NCBI RefSeq assembly: GCF_017592555.1
Contig: NZ_JAGFNS010000011.1
Span: 168,859-232,858 of the forward strand
Source of the DNA: Actinoplanes flavus
Lineage (GTDB): Bacteria > Actinomycetota > Actinomycetes > Mycobacteriales > Micromonosporaceae
DNA: 64,000 nucleotides
Direction: 5' to 3'
Part shown: in pieces, positions 17,805 to 27,053 of the stretch
Layout of the letters: each line of letters opens with the position of its first letter
How positions within the stretch are numbered: the stretch's first letter is position 1
Position numbers and translations under genes: made by a program
The notes under the pieces: generated by a model
What the model was told of the DNA's origin: nothing
What the model saw: only the letters and a program-made list of their open reading frames with translations
The model's database searches: none

Positions 17805-19052
17805 ATGCGGAAGTTACGAGCCCTCCTCGGCGCGGCGACCGTCGCGCTCACCCTCGCCGGAACGCTGACCATCACGTCACGCGGAGACACGGCGGACGCC
17901 GCCATCGGCCCGGTGACCTGGTCGGACGAGTTCAACGGCGCGGCCGGAGCGGCGATCGACGGATCGAAGTGGAACTTCGACGTCGGCGGTGGCGGCTTCG
18001 GCAACAGCGAGCTGCAGTACTACACCAACTCCACCAGCAACGTCCGCCAGGACGGCCAGGGTCACCTGGCGATCACCGCCCGTAAGGAAAATCCGGCCTA
18101 CTATCAGTGCTGGTACGGCACCTGTCAGTACACGTCGGGCCGGATCCTCACGTCCGGAAAGTTCACGCAGAAGTACGGTCGGTTCGAGGCCAGCATCAAG
18201 GTCCCGAAGGGGCAGGGCATCTGGCCCGCGTTCTGGATGCTCGGCGACAACCTGGGCAGCGTCGGCTGGCCGCAGTCCGGCGAGATCGACATCATGGAGA
18301 ACGTCGGCAAGGAGCCGAACAAGCTCTACGGCACCATCCACGGGCCCGGCTACTCCGGCGGCGCCTCGATCGGGGGCAGCCGGACCCTGGGCGCCCCGCT
18401 CGGCGACGCCTTCCACTCGTACGCGGTCGAATGGTCTCCGAATCTGATCGTCTGGTACCTGGACGGCGCCGAGTACTTCCGCGTCACCCCGGCCTCGCTC
18501 GGCGGCCGCCAGTGGGTCTTCGACCACCCGTTCTTCATGATCCTGAACGTCGCGGTCGGCGGTAACTGGCCGGGCAGCCCGGACGCGAGCACCTCGTTCC
18601 CGCAGACCATGCTGGTCGACTACGTGCGCGTCTCGGCCTGGAACGACTCGACCACGCCGCCGCCGGCCACCGGCAACGCGCTGAAGAGCAACTTCAACGG
18701 CCGCTGCATCGACATCCCCGGCGCCAACGCCGTCGACGGCGCCCGGCTGCAGATGTACGACTGCAACGGCAGCGCCGCCCAGCAGTGGACCTTCGCGAGC
18801 GACGGCACCCTGCGCGCCATGGGCAAGTGCATGGACCCGGCCGGCGGCGCGCTGGCCAACGGCACCCCGATCCAGCTGGTCACCTGCAACGGCAACCCGG
18901 TCCAGCGGTTCACCCTGTCCGGCGCCGGTGACCTGGTGAACATCTCGGCGAACCGGTGCGTCGACATCACCGGATGGAACAACACCAACGGCGCCCCGCT
19001 CCAGCTCTGGGACTGCGGCGGCACCGCCAACCAGAAGTGGGCCAGGGCCTGA
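17805..19052 (+). CDS. Secreted GH16 beta-glucanase with C-terminal ricin-type CBM13
   Basis: A 415-aa protein, ATG 17805 with GGAGGA upstream. Signal peptide to about residue 35, then a GH16 jelly-roll domain (about 38-285) with the catalytic E-x-D-x-x-E motif in SGEIDIMENVG (nucleophile and acid/base Glu) and the flanking WPAFWMLG. Residues about 295-415 form a ricin B-like trefoil with three QxW-type repeats (AQQWTF, VQRFTL, NQKWAR). The most likely substrate is beta-1,3-glucan (laminarinase-like), by similarity of the active-site context. It fits the secreted polysaccharide-degrading set. Confidence 0.92.
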   Translation: MRKLRALLGAATVALTLAGTLTITSRGDTADAAIGPVTWSDEFNGAAGAAIDGSKWNFDVGGGGFGNSELQYYTNSTSNVRQDGQGHLAITARKENPAYYQCWYGTCQYTSGRILTSGKFTQKYGRFEASIKVPKGQGIWPAFWMLGDNLGSVGWPQSGEIDIMENVGKEPNKLYGTIHGPGYSGGASIGGSRTLGAPLGDAFHSYAVEWSPNLIVWYLDGAEYFRVTPASLGGRQWVFDHPFFMILNVAVGGNWPGSPDASTSFPQTMLVDYVRVSAWNDSTTPPPATGNALKSNFNGRCIDIPGANAVDGARLQMYDCNGSAAQQWTFASDGTLRAMGKCMDPAGGALANGTPIQLVTCNGNPVQRFTLSGAGDLVNISANRCVDITGWNNTNGAPLQLWDCGGTANQKWARA

Positions 19053-19060
19053 TCCCGCCC

Positions 19061-19094
19061 CCGCTGGGAGACCGGATCACCGGTCTCCCAGCGG
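19061..19094. terminator. Bidirectional terminator overlapping a coding end
   Basis: Perfect 15-bp stem (19061-19075 with 19080-19094) and ATCA loop between convergent genes. The right arm encodes the last residues of the type IIG protein, whose stop is at 19077-19079. Confidence 0.8.
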
Positions 19095-22016
19095 ACGGAC
19101 GTCCGCCTCGGTCAGACCCCATCGCTTCCAGAACAACTGATCCATCTCACGTTTGCCGGCGGCGATCTTCCCGAGAGTCGCGGTCCGCTCGCGGTCGGCC
19201 ACGTCGGCCAGATCCCGGTGCAGTTTCCGGAGATCGGCCATCTTGGCCGTCACCGAGTCGTGGAAGGCGCGATCCTCCTGGTCCGTCAGATCCAGGGCCG
19301 GGACCGGTACGTCGGGGATGACATCCGTGCCCCGGGCGAAGTAGCCGCCGCGGAACGGACTGCCCCGCTTGCGCAGGAAGAACTCGACCGGCGCCTGATC
19401 GAGCAGCGCCAGGAGGAAGTCCAGCGAGATGCCGGTGTCGCGCGGGTAGAGGGCCACCTCACCGGCCGTGCCGCCCGAGGAGTAGACGACGCCGGTCTCG
19501 TCCAGCCCGTACTTGTCGCCCTTCTGGTTCACCGAATAGATGATCTTCGGGGACCGGGCGCAGTAGTCGGTGGCCTGCTTGCGGCCGTACGCGTAGAAGG
19601 TCTGCTGCCGGGTGCTCTCGTCCATGTTCCGCCCGCGCATGCTCTCGCTCTGCGCCGACAGATACTTCCAGGCCAACGGGTACGCGGACCGCATCTCCGC
19701 GACCGGGATGAGGTCGAGGCCGCGGTACGGGAAGATGATGCGCGCGTCGGGCAGCACCGCGTGGTAGGACCGGACGGTACGCGAGTCCTCCAGGTACGGC
19801 CGGGTGATGCCCAGCTCGACCGTCCACGTCCGCCCGTTCTTGACGAAACTCACCAGGTCGTTCTCGACCACCGGACGGTCCAGCACGTACACCCGGTTCC
19901 GGCTGGTCTGCACGCCGTTGCGGGCGTCGGCCAGCTCGGCGAGCGGAATCGACCGGCGCCGGAGCGCGGCCAGCACACGAGCCTCCCGGTCGTCCGCGGC
20001 CAGCACCCACGCGGCGCACGGGTCGGCCGGCAGCATGCCGTCGGTGACCAGGACACCCTCCGGGTCCGGTCGCGCGTACTCCCCGACCGAGCCCGGCTCG
20101 CTGTAGGTGAAGCCGTCCCGGTGGCCGCGCCGCGCGACCAGGGCGCACACGTAGATCGACTTGCCCGGGAAGATCTGCGTGTTGCGGAAGTTGGCCAGCC
20201 GGACCGGGCGCACGTCGTCACGCAGGCGTTCCCGCAGCTTCTCCCCGGTCACCAGGGTCATCCACTTGTTCGGGATCACCACACCCAGGCAGCCGCCCGG
20301 GCGCAGCCGGTCCAGCCCGAACTCGACGAAGGCGAAGTACTTGTCGAACTGCTTGTGCAGCAGGCGGTAGTTGCGCCGCAGGTAATCGAACTCGGGCAGA
20401 TCGAAAGCGCGCATCTCCTCCGTCTTCATGTACGGAGGGTTGCCGACGACGAGGTCGAACCCGGCCGGCAGCCGGTGATCCTCGAGGTTGAGCGGCCGGG
20501 TGTGCGCCAGCTGCTCCTCGGAGGCGCCGGGCAGCTCCCGGACCAGCGTGTTGCCGTGCACGATGTTGGCCGTCAGGTCGGGCAGTATCCGGTCGCCGGG
20601 CGGGAGGGAGGCGCTCGACTCGTCCTCCAGCAGGCGTACGAGCAGCCCGAACCGGGCCACCTCGACGGCGTTGTAGTCGACGTCGATGCCGAAGAAGTTC
20701 TCCGCGAGGAACCGGCGCTTCTCGGTGAAGCGCAGTCGCCACTCGTCGTCGCCGGTCTTGTAGACCTGCGTGGAACGGGCCTCGGCCAGCCGCCGGGCGT
20801 GCCGGTCGGCCAGCACGTCGAAGGCGTGCAGCAGGAACCGGCCCGAACCGGTGGCGAAATCCAGCACCTTCGGCTCGGTGTTCTCCGGCGCAAGCTCGGC
20901 GACGGCGTCCCGGACGACCGTGGCGACCACGTCCTCGGGTGTGGTGACCACCTCGCGCCGCGCGTACTCCAGCTTCTTGTTCAGCGCGACGCGCGGTGCG
21001 CCGGTCCGGCCGATCGTCAGGTGCTCGGCCAGCGACGCCTCGTAGACCAGGCCGAGGAAGTTCGCGTCCAGCACCGCGAAACTGAACGGTGAATACGGCG
21101 CGTACAGGTTCTCGACGATGCCGCGCAGCAGTCCACTGTCGACCTGGAGGGCGGGATCCCGGTCCGGCGACGACGACTCGAACAGACCGGTGTTGTACCG
21201 CTTGTCCAGCCTGCTGAACAACTGGACGATATCGGTCCGCGGCCCGCTGAACGCCTTCCGCAGAACCTCCGCACCCTCTATGCCGCGGTCCTCGCACATG
21301 CGCACGAAGATCAGCCGGTTCAGCAGGCGCTGCACCAGATCGTTGAGCAGCGGGACGGCGATGTCCGGGCGGCGGCCGACGATGTCGTCGCCGAGGGCGA
21401 CCCGCCACCGGTTCAGCTGGTCCACGAACGCCTCGTCCGCGGGGACGCGCTGGACGCCGGCGACGCCGAACCGGGTCGACCACTTCGGGTCCAGCACCGC
21501 GTCGCGGCCGAGAACCGAACCGATGGCGGCCCAGTCGCCGACGAAGTCCGAGTAACGCCAGTGGTGCAGCCGGCACACGGTCGGGCCGTCGGTCTTCCCG
21601 GCCGGCACGGTGGTGTCGTAGACGCAGAGATCACGGAAGTTGGTCAGCACCACGATCGGGTGGCCGGCCGTGTAGCCGTACGCCCGCGCCTGGAAGACGC
21701 TCGCCATGTCCGTCGTGATGTCCACCGACGGCTTCTTCGCCTCGACGTAGAGGACGCCGGTCCCGTTCCGTCGCAGCGTGTAGTCGGGTTTGCCGGCGGC
21801 CGACTGGCGGCTCTGCTCCCGGACCACGTCCTTGACGGACGGCGCCAGGCCGGCCCGGTTCTCCACGTCCCAGCCCAGCTCACGCAACAGCGGGTCGATG
21901 AACTCGCTGCGCGCGTCGGATTCGAGATACCTCTGCCGGGGTGCCACGTACTGGGGCTCGCCGACGGTGAACCTGTCGACGAGGGAACGCAGCGCCTCCG
22001 AGGGCAGCTCGGTCAA
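19077..22016 (-). CDS. Type IIG restriction enzyme/DNA methyltransferase
   Basis: A 979-aa fusion. An N-terminal nuclease domain carries PD (77-78) and E92-x-K94 (GKPDYTLRRNGTG then YVEAKK), the PD-(D/E)xK motif. The central N6-adenine methyltransferase has motif I VLDFATGSGRFLLHAF (about 385) and motif IV VVGNPPY (about 524). The C-terminal third resembles TaqI/Eco57I-type target-recognition regions. This order is that of single-chain type IIG enzymes that cut and modify. It starts 14 bases after the upstream methyltransferase gene, so the pair is an operon. All key catalytic residues appear intact. Confidence 0.88.
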   Translation of the reverse strand: MTELPSEALRSLVDRFTVGEPQYVAPRQRYLESDARSEFIDPLLRELGWDVENRAGLAPSVKDVVREQSRQSAAGKPDYTLRRNGTGVLYVEAKKPSVDITTDMASVFQARAYGYTAGHPIVVLTNFRDLCVYDTTVPAGKTDGPTVCRLHHWRYSDFVGDWAAIGSVLGRDAVLDPKWSTRFGVAGVQRVPADEAFVDQLNRWRVALGDDIVGRRPDIAVPLLNDLVQRLLNRLIFVRMCEDRGIEGAEVLRKAFSGPRTDIVQLFSRLDKRYNTGLFESSSPDRDPALQVDSGLLRGIVENLYAPYSPFSFAVLDANFLGLVYEASLAEHLTIGRTGAPRVALNKKLEYARREVVTTPEDVVATVVRDAVAELAPENTEPKVLDFATGSGRFLLHAFDVLADRHARRLAEARSTQVYKTGDDEWRLRFTEKRRFLAENFFGIDVDYNAVEVARFGLLVRLLEDESSASLPPGDRILPDLTANIVHGNTLVRELPGASEEQLAHTRPLNLEDHRLPAGFDLVVGNPPYMKTEEMRAFDLPEFDYLRRNYRLLHKQFDKYFAFVEFGLDRLRPGGCLGVVIPNKWMTLVTGEKLRERLRDDVRPVRLANFRNTQIFPGKSIYVCALVARRGHRDGFTYSEPGSVGEYARPDPEGVLVTDGMLPADPCAAWVLAADDREARVLAALRRRSIPLAELADARNGVQTSRNRVYVLDRPVVENDLVSFVKNGRTWTVELGITRPYLEDSRTVRSYHAVLPDARIIFPYRGLDLIPVAEMRSAYPLAWKYLSAQSESMRGRNMDESTRQQTFYAYGRKQATDYCARSPKIIYSVNQKGDKYGLDETGVVYSSGGTAGEVALYPRDTGISLDFLLALLDQAPVEFFLRKRGSPFRGGYFARGTDVIPDVPVPALDLTDQEDRAFHDSVTAKMADLRKLHRDLADVADRERTATLGKIAAGKREMDQLFWKRWGLTEADVRPLGDR

Positions 22017-22030
22017 CGGACCTCCCGGGC

Positions 22031-23665
22031 TCAGATCGCGACTGACCGGTTCCGGTCAAGACGGCGCTGGAGAAGCGTACGACGTGCGTCCGCGAGAGTG
22101 GCGAGAACCGAGTCGTCCAGGCCGTCCACCACCTTCGCCAGCCGCCGGTCCGTCTCCTCGACCAGCAGGCTGTCCTTGTCCGGATCGGTGGACCGGGAGA
22201 TGCCGTCCAGCCGCTCCAGCTCGTCGGCGAGCTCGTCGGCCACGAAGGTCCGCAGCCGGGCCACCTCGCTGGGCACCAGCTCCAGCACCCCGCCGCCGAA
22301 ACTGCGGCCCTCGATCTCGGCACTCAGGATGGTCAGCGAGTTGTGGAACGACGCCGCCACCGCCGGGCCGCGCCGCGCGTACGCCGTGGTGAGCCGCCCC
22401 TGGTAGATCGTGTCGGTGGTGATCGCCGACACGGTGTTGAGGACGACCCGGGGGAACAGGTGCGAGCGCTTGGAGAGCAGCAGCTCGGCGGGCGCGACCA
22501 CGGGCACCCGGTACCACGGGCTACGGATCCGGCACTTGTACCGCTCGTGCAGCAGATCCTCCTCGCCCAGGCCCAGGTAGCCGGTGGGGCCGGGCGCCTC
22601 CATCGGGTCCGGTGCGGTGGAGGAGAAGTCCAGGAGATGACCCTTGCTGCCCCCGCTGCGGATCAGGTCGTGATCCTCCTGGGTGAAGACCAGGCCGGGC
22701 GCGTTGCGGATGCGGGGCAGCAGCGGCCTGGCCCAGGGCGCCAGCTCGTACTTCTCCACGGTCGCCTCGTCCACCGAGAAGAAGTCGTTCGCGCCGGTCA
22801 CCGTGGCGACGCTGAACCGCACCGCGCTGCCGAGGCCGATGCAGCCCGGCAACTGCGAGGCGCCCGTGTACGCGTCCGCCTGGGCCGGAGTCAGCAGGAA
22901 GTTCGTCCACGTGGGCGCGCCCGGCCGAACCTGATGACTCCAGGCCGGGCGATCTCCACTGTGGTCGAACACGCTGAGGGTCGCCGTCTCGGCGGAGGCG
23001 TCGCGCCGCCGCCCGCTGAGCACCACGACCTCCTGGAGCACCCCCGGGAAGGAGTTCGGCGGGAACAGGTCGATCTGCAGCTCGGTGGTGTGGGTGAGCA
23101 GCCAGTCCCGGACCATCGAGGCGGAGATCCCGGTGAGGAACTCGGCGGGCAGGATGAAGGCGAACACCCCGCCCTCACGCAGGCAGGAGATGGCCTTCAG
23201 CAGGATCGGGATCCACAGGTTGGAGACGCCCTTGAGAGTCACGCCGAGGTGCGTGGCGACCGCCTCCGCCTTGCGCCGCTCGTCGGCGTCGACGAACTGG
23301 AAGCGGACGAAGGGCGGATTGCCCACCACCACATCGAAGGACGGCGCCAACCGGACGTAGTCGTCCAGAAAGCTGCCGTGGTGCACGTGCAGGCTCTCGC
23401 CGAGGGCCGCGCCGCTGTCCCGGCACGCGGCCGCCTCCGGCTCCAGGATCTCGACGGCCACCACATCACCGACCCGCTCGCGAAGCGGGTGCCCGGCGAT
23501 GCCGCGCAGGAACGCCCCGTCACCGGCGCTGGGCTCCAGCACCCGGAGGGCATCGGTGCCGGTCACCAGCGCGGAGACCCGCTCCAGGCACACCCGCACG
23601 AGCCCGGCCGGTGAGTAGAAGCCGCCCCGCAGCTTGTCGGCGGAGACCTCACTGGCCAGCTTCAC
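22031..23665 (-). CDS. N6-adenine DNA methyltransferase, partner of type IIG enzyme
   Basis: A 544-aa protein. The GTG start at 23665 has CAGGGGAG seven bases away; longer forms lack a ribosome site. It opens with SADKLRGGFYSPAGLV, then motif I VLEPSAGDGAFLRG (about 45) and motif IV VVGNPPFVRF (about 120). A TaqI-like specificity domain probably occupies the second half. No nuclease motif is seen. It may protect host DNA with a second specificity or on the other strand of an asymmetric site; this is inference from operon position. Expression is presumably coupled to the restriction gene 14 bases downstream. Confidence 0.85.
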   Translation of the reverse strand: MKLASEVSADKLRGGFYSPAGLVRVCLERVSALVTGTDALRVLEPSAGDGAFLRGIAGHPLRERVGDVVAVEILEPEAAACRDSGAALGESLHVHHGSFLDDYVRLAPSFDVVVGNPPFVRFQFVDADERRKAEAVATHLGVTLKGVSNLWIPILLKAISCLREGGVFAFILPAEFLTGISASMVRDWLLTHTTELQIDLFPPNSFPGVLQEVVVLSGRRRDASAETATLSVFDHSGDRPAWSHQVRPGAPTWTNFLLTPAQADAYTGASQLPGCIGLGSAVRFSVATVTGANDFFSVDEATVEKYELAPWARPLLPRIRNAPGLVFTQEDHDLIRSGGSKGHLLDFSSTAPDPMEAPGPTGYLGLGEEDLLHERYKCRIRSPWYRVPVVAPAELLLSKRSHLFPRVVLNTVSAITTDTIYQGRLTTAYARRGPAVAASFHNSLTILSAEIEGRSFGGGVLELVPSEVARLRTFVADELADELERLDGISRSTDPDKDSLLVEETDRRLAKVVDGLDDSVLATLADARRTLLQRRLDRNRSVAI

Positions 23666-23745
23666 TGCGGATCTCCCCTGGTCAATCAGTCTTCGGGCGC
23701 CGGCACATTCTAGGCGTGCCGACCGCGATCCCGCCCGAGTGGTGG

Positions 23746-23813
23746 CCTTCCTCTCGGCGACCACCGCAGCGGCGAGGGCGGCGACGACCGGCTCTACGCC
23801 GAGCCCGCCTGAC
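23746..23813 (+). pseudogene. Possible remnant of an RTX-like gene end
   Basis: One forward frame reads SGGLPLGDHRSGEGGDDRLY followed by AEPA and a stop. It resembles the GRSGEG and G-G-x-x-D-D-R-L-Y motifs of the RTX-like paralogs, but there is no start or signal peptide. It is short enough that chance is possible. Confidence 0.2.
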
Positions 23814-23823
23814 CCCGCGACCA

Positions 23824-23860
23824 CGAAGGAGCCGGTGGCGTGACCGCACCGGCTCCTTCG
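23824..23860 (-). terminator. Terminator of the AAA/Cys-rich operon
   Basis: Perfect 14-bp stem (23824-23837 with 23847-23860), 9-base loop, six bases past the stop of the last gene. Confidence 0.8.
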
Positions 23861-23866
23861 CCGTTC

Positions 23867-24214
23867 TCACCACTCGCCCAGGTTCTCCAGGAACCGCTGC
23901 ATCCACTGCCGGCCGGCCACGCTGGTGATCTGCCCGGCGGTGGACAGCGCGTTCGCCAGGTGCGCGGACGAGGTGGGGCGGAAGTCGGTCTGGTGCGCCT
24001 CGCACGCGTACCGCCAGCTCTTCACGTGCTCGACGCACCGGCAGCTCGTGCACCGGTACTGGGCACTGCTGCCCACCTGCACGAAACCGTCGTCGGAGGC
24101 GTGGAACCACTGTGCCGCCGGGCCGGGTTCCTTCCGCTCGGACAGGCAGGCCGGGCAGCGCATCACCAGGCTGAACCACTCGGCTTCCGGAACCTGCGTG
24201 TCGTACTGGCTCAT
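23867..24214 (-). CDS. Cys-rich zinc-ribbon-like protein C of AAA operon
   Basis: A 115-aa protein, ATG 24214, overlapping the previous gene by 4 bases (ATGA). The framework is RCPAC ... YRCTSC ... HVKSWRYAC-x-x-H ... DFRPTSSAHLANALSTAG ... GRQW ... FLENLGEW-end. Two CxxC pairs plus CxxH suggest one or two bound zinc ions. It is paralogous to the proteins at 27054-27371 and 27368-27688, and closest to the latter over the last 60 residues. All three end in NL-x-(D/E)-W. The N-terminus is about ten residues longer than the paralogs. Function is unknown; it is the last gene of the operon. Confidence 0.75.
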   Translation of the reverse strand: MSQYDTQVPEAEWFSLVMRCPACLSERKEPGPAAQWFHASDDGFVQVGSSAQYRCTSCRCVEHVKSWRYACEAHQTDFRPTSSAHLANALSTAGQITSVAGRQWMQRFLENLGEW

Positions 24215-24879
24215 CGGGGTTCCTCCTTCGCGGGCTGCGGGTGGTCGATCTGATAGGCCAGATGCACGGCCAGCTTCCGGTTGAGTTCGCTGAGCCGGAC
24301 CAGACCGCTGCTGCGGCTGCGGGCACGGGTGTGCAGATGCCGGGTGGCCTCCAGCCGGGAGTCGGCGAGGAACCGCTCCTCGATCTTGTCGGACTCGTGC
24401 AGGCCACGGCCGAGCGCCTCGGCGGCGTCCAGGATGTCGGTCTCGGTGGGCACGACCTCGTCGAGATCCGGCAGCTCGTACGGGTGGTCCATGATGCAGT
24501 GCAGGACCGGTACGGCGTACTCGTCGGTGACCGCGAGCGGCCGCCGGGCCCGGCCGCCGAACCAGCGCAGGAAGTCGTCGGTCATCCACTGCGCGTCCTC
24601 GACGACCGGCTTGACGATCCGCTCCAGGCTCTTGATCTGGAGGTGGACCTCCCAACGGACGTCCAGCTCCGATTCGGTGATCCGGTCCCGGTCCGGGTGC
24701 TGGTCGAGCCGGGTGGCGGTCAGATTGCGGTAGCCCTCGCTCACCTGCTCCAGCCGCTCCAGCGCGTTGAGCAGCCGCTCCCAGGTGTCGTCGAGGAACT
24801 GGAGGTTCACCTGCCTCGGCGATTCCATGGTCTGCCGTGGCACGGCCTGACGGCGACCTCCGTTGGGGATGTCAGACAC
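24211..24879 (-). CDS. Predicted helical protein between AAA ATPase and Cys-rich protein C
   Basis: A 222-aa protein. The GTG start at 24879 overlaps the ATPase stop by 8 bases and has GGAGGAGGA upstream; an internal ATG at residue 18 is an alternative. The sequence is charged and almost entirely helix-prone (TWERLLNALERLEQVSEGY, LQIKSLERIVKPVVEDAQW), with no signal peptide, membrane segment or known motif. Translational coupling on both sides indicates a stoichiometric partner of the ATPase or Cys-rich proteins. I do not recognise the family. Confidence 0.7.
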   Translation of the reverse strand: MSDIPNGGRRQAVPRQTMESPRQVNLQFLDDTWERLLNALERLEQVSEGYRNLTATRLDQHPDRDRITESELDVRWEVHLQIKSLERIVKPVVEDAQWMTDDFLRWFGGRARRPLAVTDEYAVPVLHCIMDHPYELPDLDEVVPTETDILDAAEALGRGLHESDKIEERFLADSRLEATRHLHTRARSRSSGLVRLSELNRKLAVHLAYQIDHPQPAKEEPR

Positions 24880-27028
24880 TGAGCTCGTCCTCCTCCGGAC
24901 TGGTGTTACGGGTATGGGTGGCACGGTCGAGAGCCGTGATGAGGTGTCGTTTGCGGACGACCGGGTGATCCGGTTCGTCCCACAGCGCGCCGGTCAGCGC
25001 GTCGTCGCAGACCCGCAGCGCCTCGCCGATCGAGCGGTCGCGGAGTTCGGCGGCCAGCTCGTCGGCGGTCACCTCGCCGTCCAGGTACGGGGCGAGGCGG
25101 TGCTGCACGACCGTACGGATCTCGGTGGCCGACGGCAGGCCCAGCTCGACGGCGTCGGAGAAGAGCGGGTCGTGCCGGACCGCCGGAGGCAGGCCCCCGG
25201 TACGGGCCGTCACGATCACCGAGGCCGCGGTGGCGTACGTCAGTTGGGTCATCTCGTTGTCCACCTGGGCGAGCAGGCGGCGGACCAGGTCGGGATCGCC
25301 GGCGGTGAGCCGGTCGAGGTCGTCGATGAGCACGATGCTCGGCGACGTCTGCCGGGCCTTCACGAAGGTGTCGCGGATCATCCGCTCGGCCTCGCCCGCC
25401 CACGGGGTGAGCAGCTCGATCGCCGGCAGGCGCAGCAGCGTCGCCGACATCCGCCGGGCCAGCGCACCGACCAGGCTGGTCTTGCCGCCCAGCGGCGGTC
25501 CGGTGAGCAGCAGCGCGCCGGGCCGCGCCACGCCCAGCCCGGCCAGCCGGTCCCGTCGGGTGAGTGGCCAGTCGACGAGCTGGAGCAGGGCCTGTTTCGC
25601 CGTCTCCAGACCGGTCAGATCGTCCCAGTCCGGTCCGGTGAGCGCCGGGCGCAGCTCACGGAACGCCGACGGCTGCACGGTCCGCAGCCCTTCGGCGAAG
25701 TCGTCCGGGCCCACCTCGGCGCGGCTCAACGACGCCGGGTCCAGCCCGGTGCGCATCAGGCGCCGGGCCGCCGCGAACGCCGCCTCCTGCACCAGGCTGG
25801 CCAGGTCCGCGCCGACGAACCCGACGGTCCGTTCGGCCAGGTCGTCGAGGTCCACGCCGGCGGCCAGCGGGGTGCCACGGCTGTGCACCCGCAGGATGTC
25901 GCGGCGCCCGGCCTGATCCGGTGCGGCGATCTCCACCTCGTGGTCGAAGCGGCCCGGCCGGCGCAGGGCCGGGTCGATCGCCGCCGGCCGGTTCGTGGCG
26001 CCGATGACCACTACCTGGCCGCGGCCGTGCAACCCGTCCAGCAGCGTGAGCAGCTGGCTGACCAGGCGGACCTCCAGGTCGCCGGAGACCCGGTCCCGGG
26101 ACGGCGCGATCGAGTCCAGCTCGTCGATGAAGACCACGCTCGGCTGCTTCTCGGCCGCCTCGGCGAACACCTCGCGCAGTCGGCGCTCGGCCTCACCGTA
26201 GAACTTGGACATCACCTCGGGGCCGTTGATCAGGAAGAAGTGCGCGCCCATCCGCTTGGCCACGGCCCGGGCGAGCAGCGTCTTACCGGTGCCCGGCGGG
26301 CCGTGCAGGATGATGCCGCGGGCCGCGCCGATGCCGAGCCGGGTGAACAGCTCCGGCTGCTCCGCCGGCCAGATGACCAGCTCGGTGATGCGCCGGATCG
26401 CGGCGTCCAGGCCGCCGATGTCCGCGAAGACGTCCTCCCCGGCCTCCGGGCGGCCGGTGGTGCGGTCGGCGGTGTCCGGGCCGATCGCGTCCTGGAGGGT
26501 CAGCACGGTCTCCGGGGTGCACCGGACCGGCACACCGGGCGGGTCGGCGGCGATCACCTCGAAGGTCAGGTCCGCCCCGCCGGCCGGCAGTGAGAAGCGG
26601 TGGCCGGGCAGGAAGGTGAGCCCGGAGTCGGTGAGGCGTACCCGTACCCCGCCGGCCTGCACCCGCCCAGCCGGGAGACCGGCGACCCGGGCCAGCGTCA
26701 CCTCGGTCGCCGGCCGGGCATCCCGTTCCGGATCCCACCGCTCCACCCGGACGCTGTCACCGGCGACGATGCCGGCGTTGTCGAGGATGTATCCCTGCAC
26801 CGCCACGATGCCCGGCGCGAGGTGCTCGCCGGTGTGCAGGCGGGCGTATCCGGCCGCTCCGGTGGACGGATTCACCAGCCGGACGTACCGGGGTGCGCGG
26901 TCGTCGGGCCGGTCGGAGACACCGAGTCGCGGGGCGACGTCGGACGCCACCACGGCGAGATGCATGCCGCGATGCCGCGGCTCCTCCGGTACGGCGGTCA
27001 GGACGACGCCGGGTTCGGCCACTCGCAA
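24872..27028 (-). CDS. CDC48/p97-like double AAA ATPase
   Basis: A 718-aa protein. Residues 1-about 185 resemble the Cdc48 N-domain double-psi barrel (YVRLVNPSTGAAGYARLHTG, GDSVRVERW). D1 has Walker A GPPGTGKTLL (about 243), Walker B VVFIDELDS (about 300), sensor GATNRP and an arginine finger in RRPGRFD. D2 has Walker A GPPLGGKTSL (about 510), but Walker B is LIDDLD and the sensor/arginine-finger segment is not conserved. D1 is thus the likely motor. The start is TTG 27028 behind AAAGGGG (GTG two codons in is possible). CDC48 proteins unfold or extract proteins; here the neighbours are three Cys-rich paralogs that may be adaptors or substrates. Confidence 0.88.
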   Translation of the reverse strand: MRVAEPGVVLTAVPEEPRHRGMHLAVVASDVAPRLGVSDRPDDRAPRYVRLVNPSTGAAGYARLHTGEHLAPGIVAVQGYILDNAGIVAGDSVRVERWDPERDARPATEVTLARVAGLPAGRVQAGGVRVRLTDSGLTFLPGHRFSLPAGGADLTFEVIAADPPGVPVRCTPETVLTLQDAIGPDTADRTTGRPEAGEDVFADIGGLDAAIRRITELVIWPAEQPELFTRLGIGAARGIILHGPPGTGKTLLARAVAKRMGAHFFLINGPEVMSKFYGEAERRLREVFAEAAEKQPSVVFIDELDSIAPSRDRVSGDLEVRLVSQLLTLLDGLHGRGQVVVIGATNRPAAIDPALRRPGRFDHEVEIAAPDQAGRRDILRVHSRGTPLAAGVDLDDLAERTVGFVGADLASLVQEAAFAAARRLMRTGLDPASLSRAEVGPDDFAEGLRTVQPSAFRELRPALTGPDWDDLTGLETAKQALLQLVDWPLTRRDRLAGLGVARPGALLLTGPPLGGKTSLVGALARRMSATLLRLPAIELLTPWAGEAERMIRDTFVKARQTSPSIVLIDDLDRLTAGDPDLVRRLLAQVDNEMTQLTYATAASVIVTARTGGLPPAVRHDPLFSDAVELGLPSATEIRTVVQHRLAPYLDGEVTADELAAELRDRSIGEALRVCDDALTGALWDEPDHPVVRKRHLITALDRATHTRNTSPEEDELSV

Positions 27029-27053
27029 TGCACTGCCCCTTTCGGTATCGCCG

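Noticed and set aside
22343..23614. Long forward frame opposite the companion methyltransferase
   Set aside because: It is a GC-rich shadow of the methyltransferase, with no domain and Arg/Gly/Ala-skewed composition.
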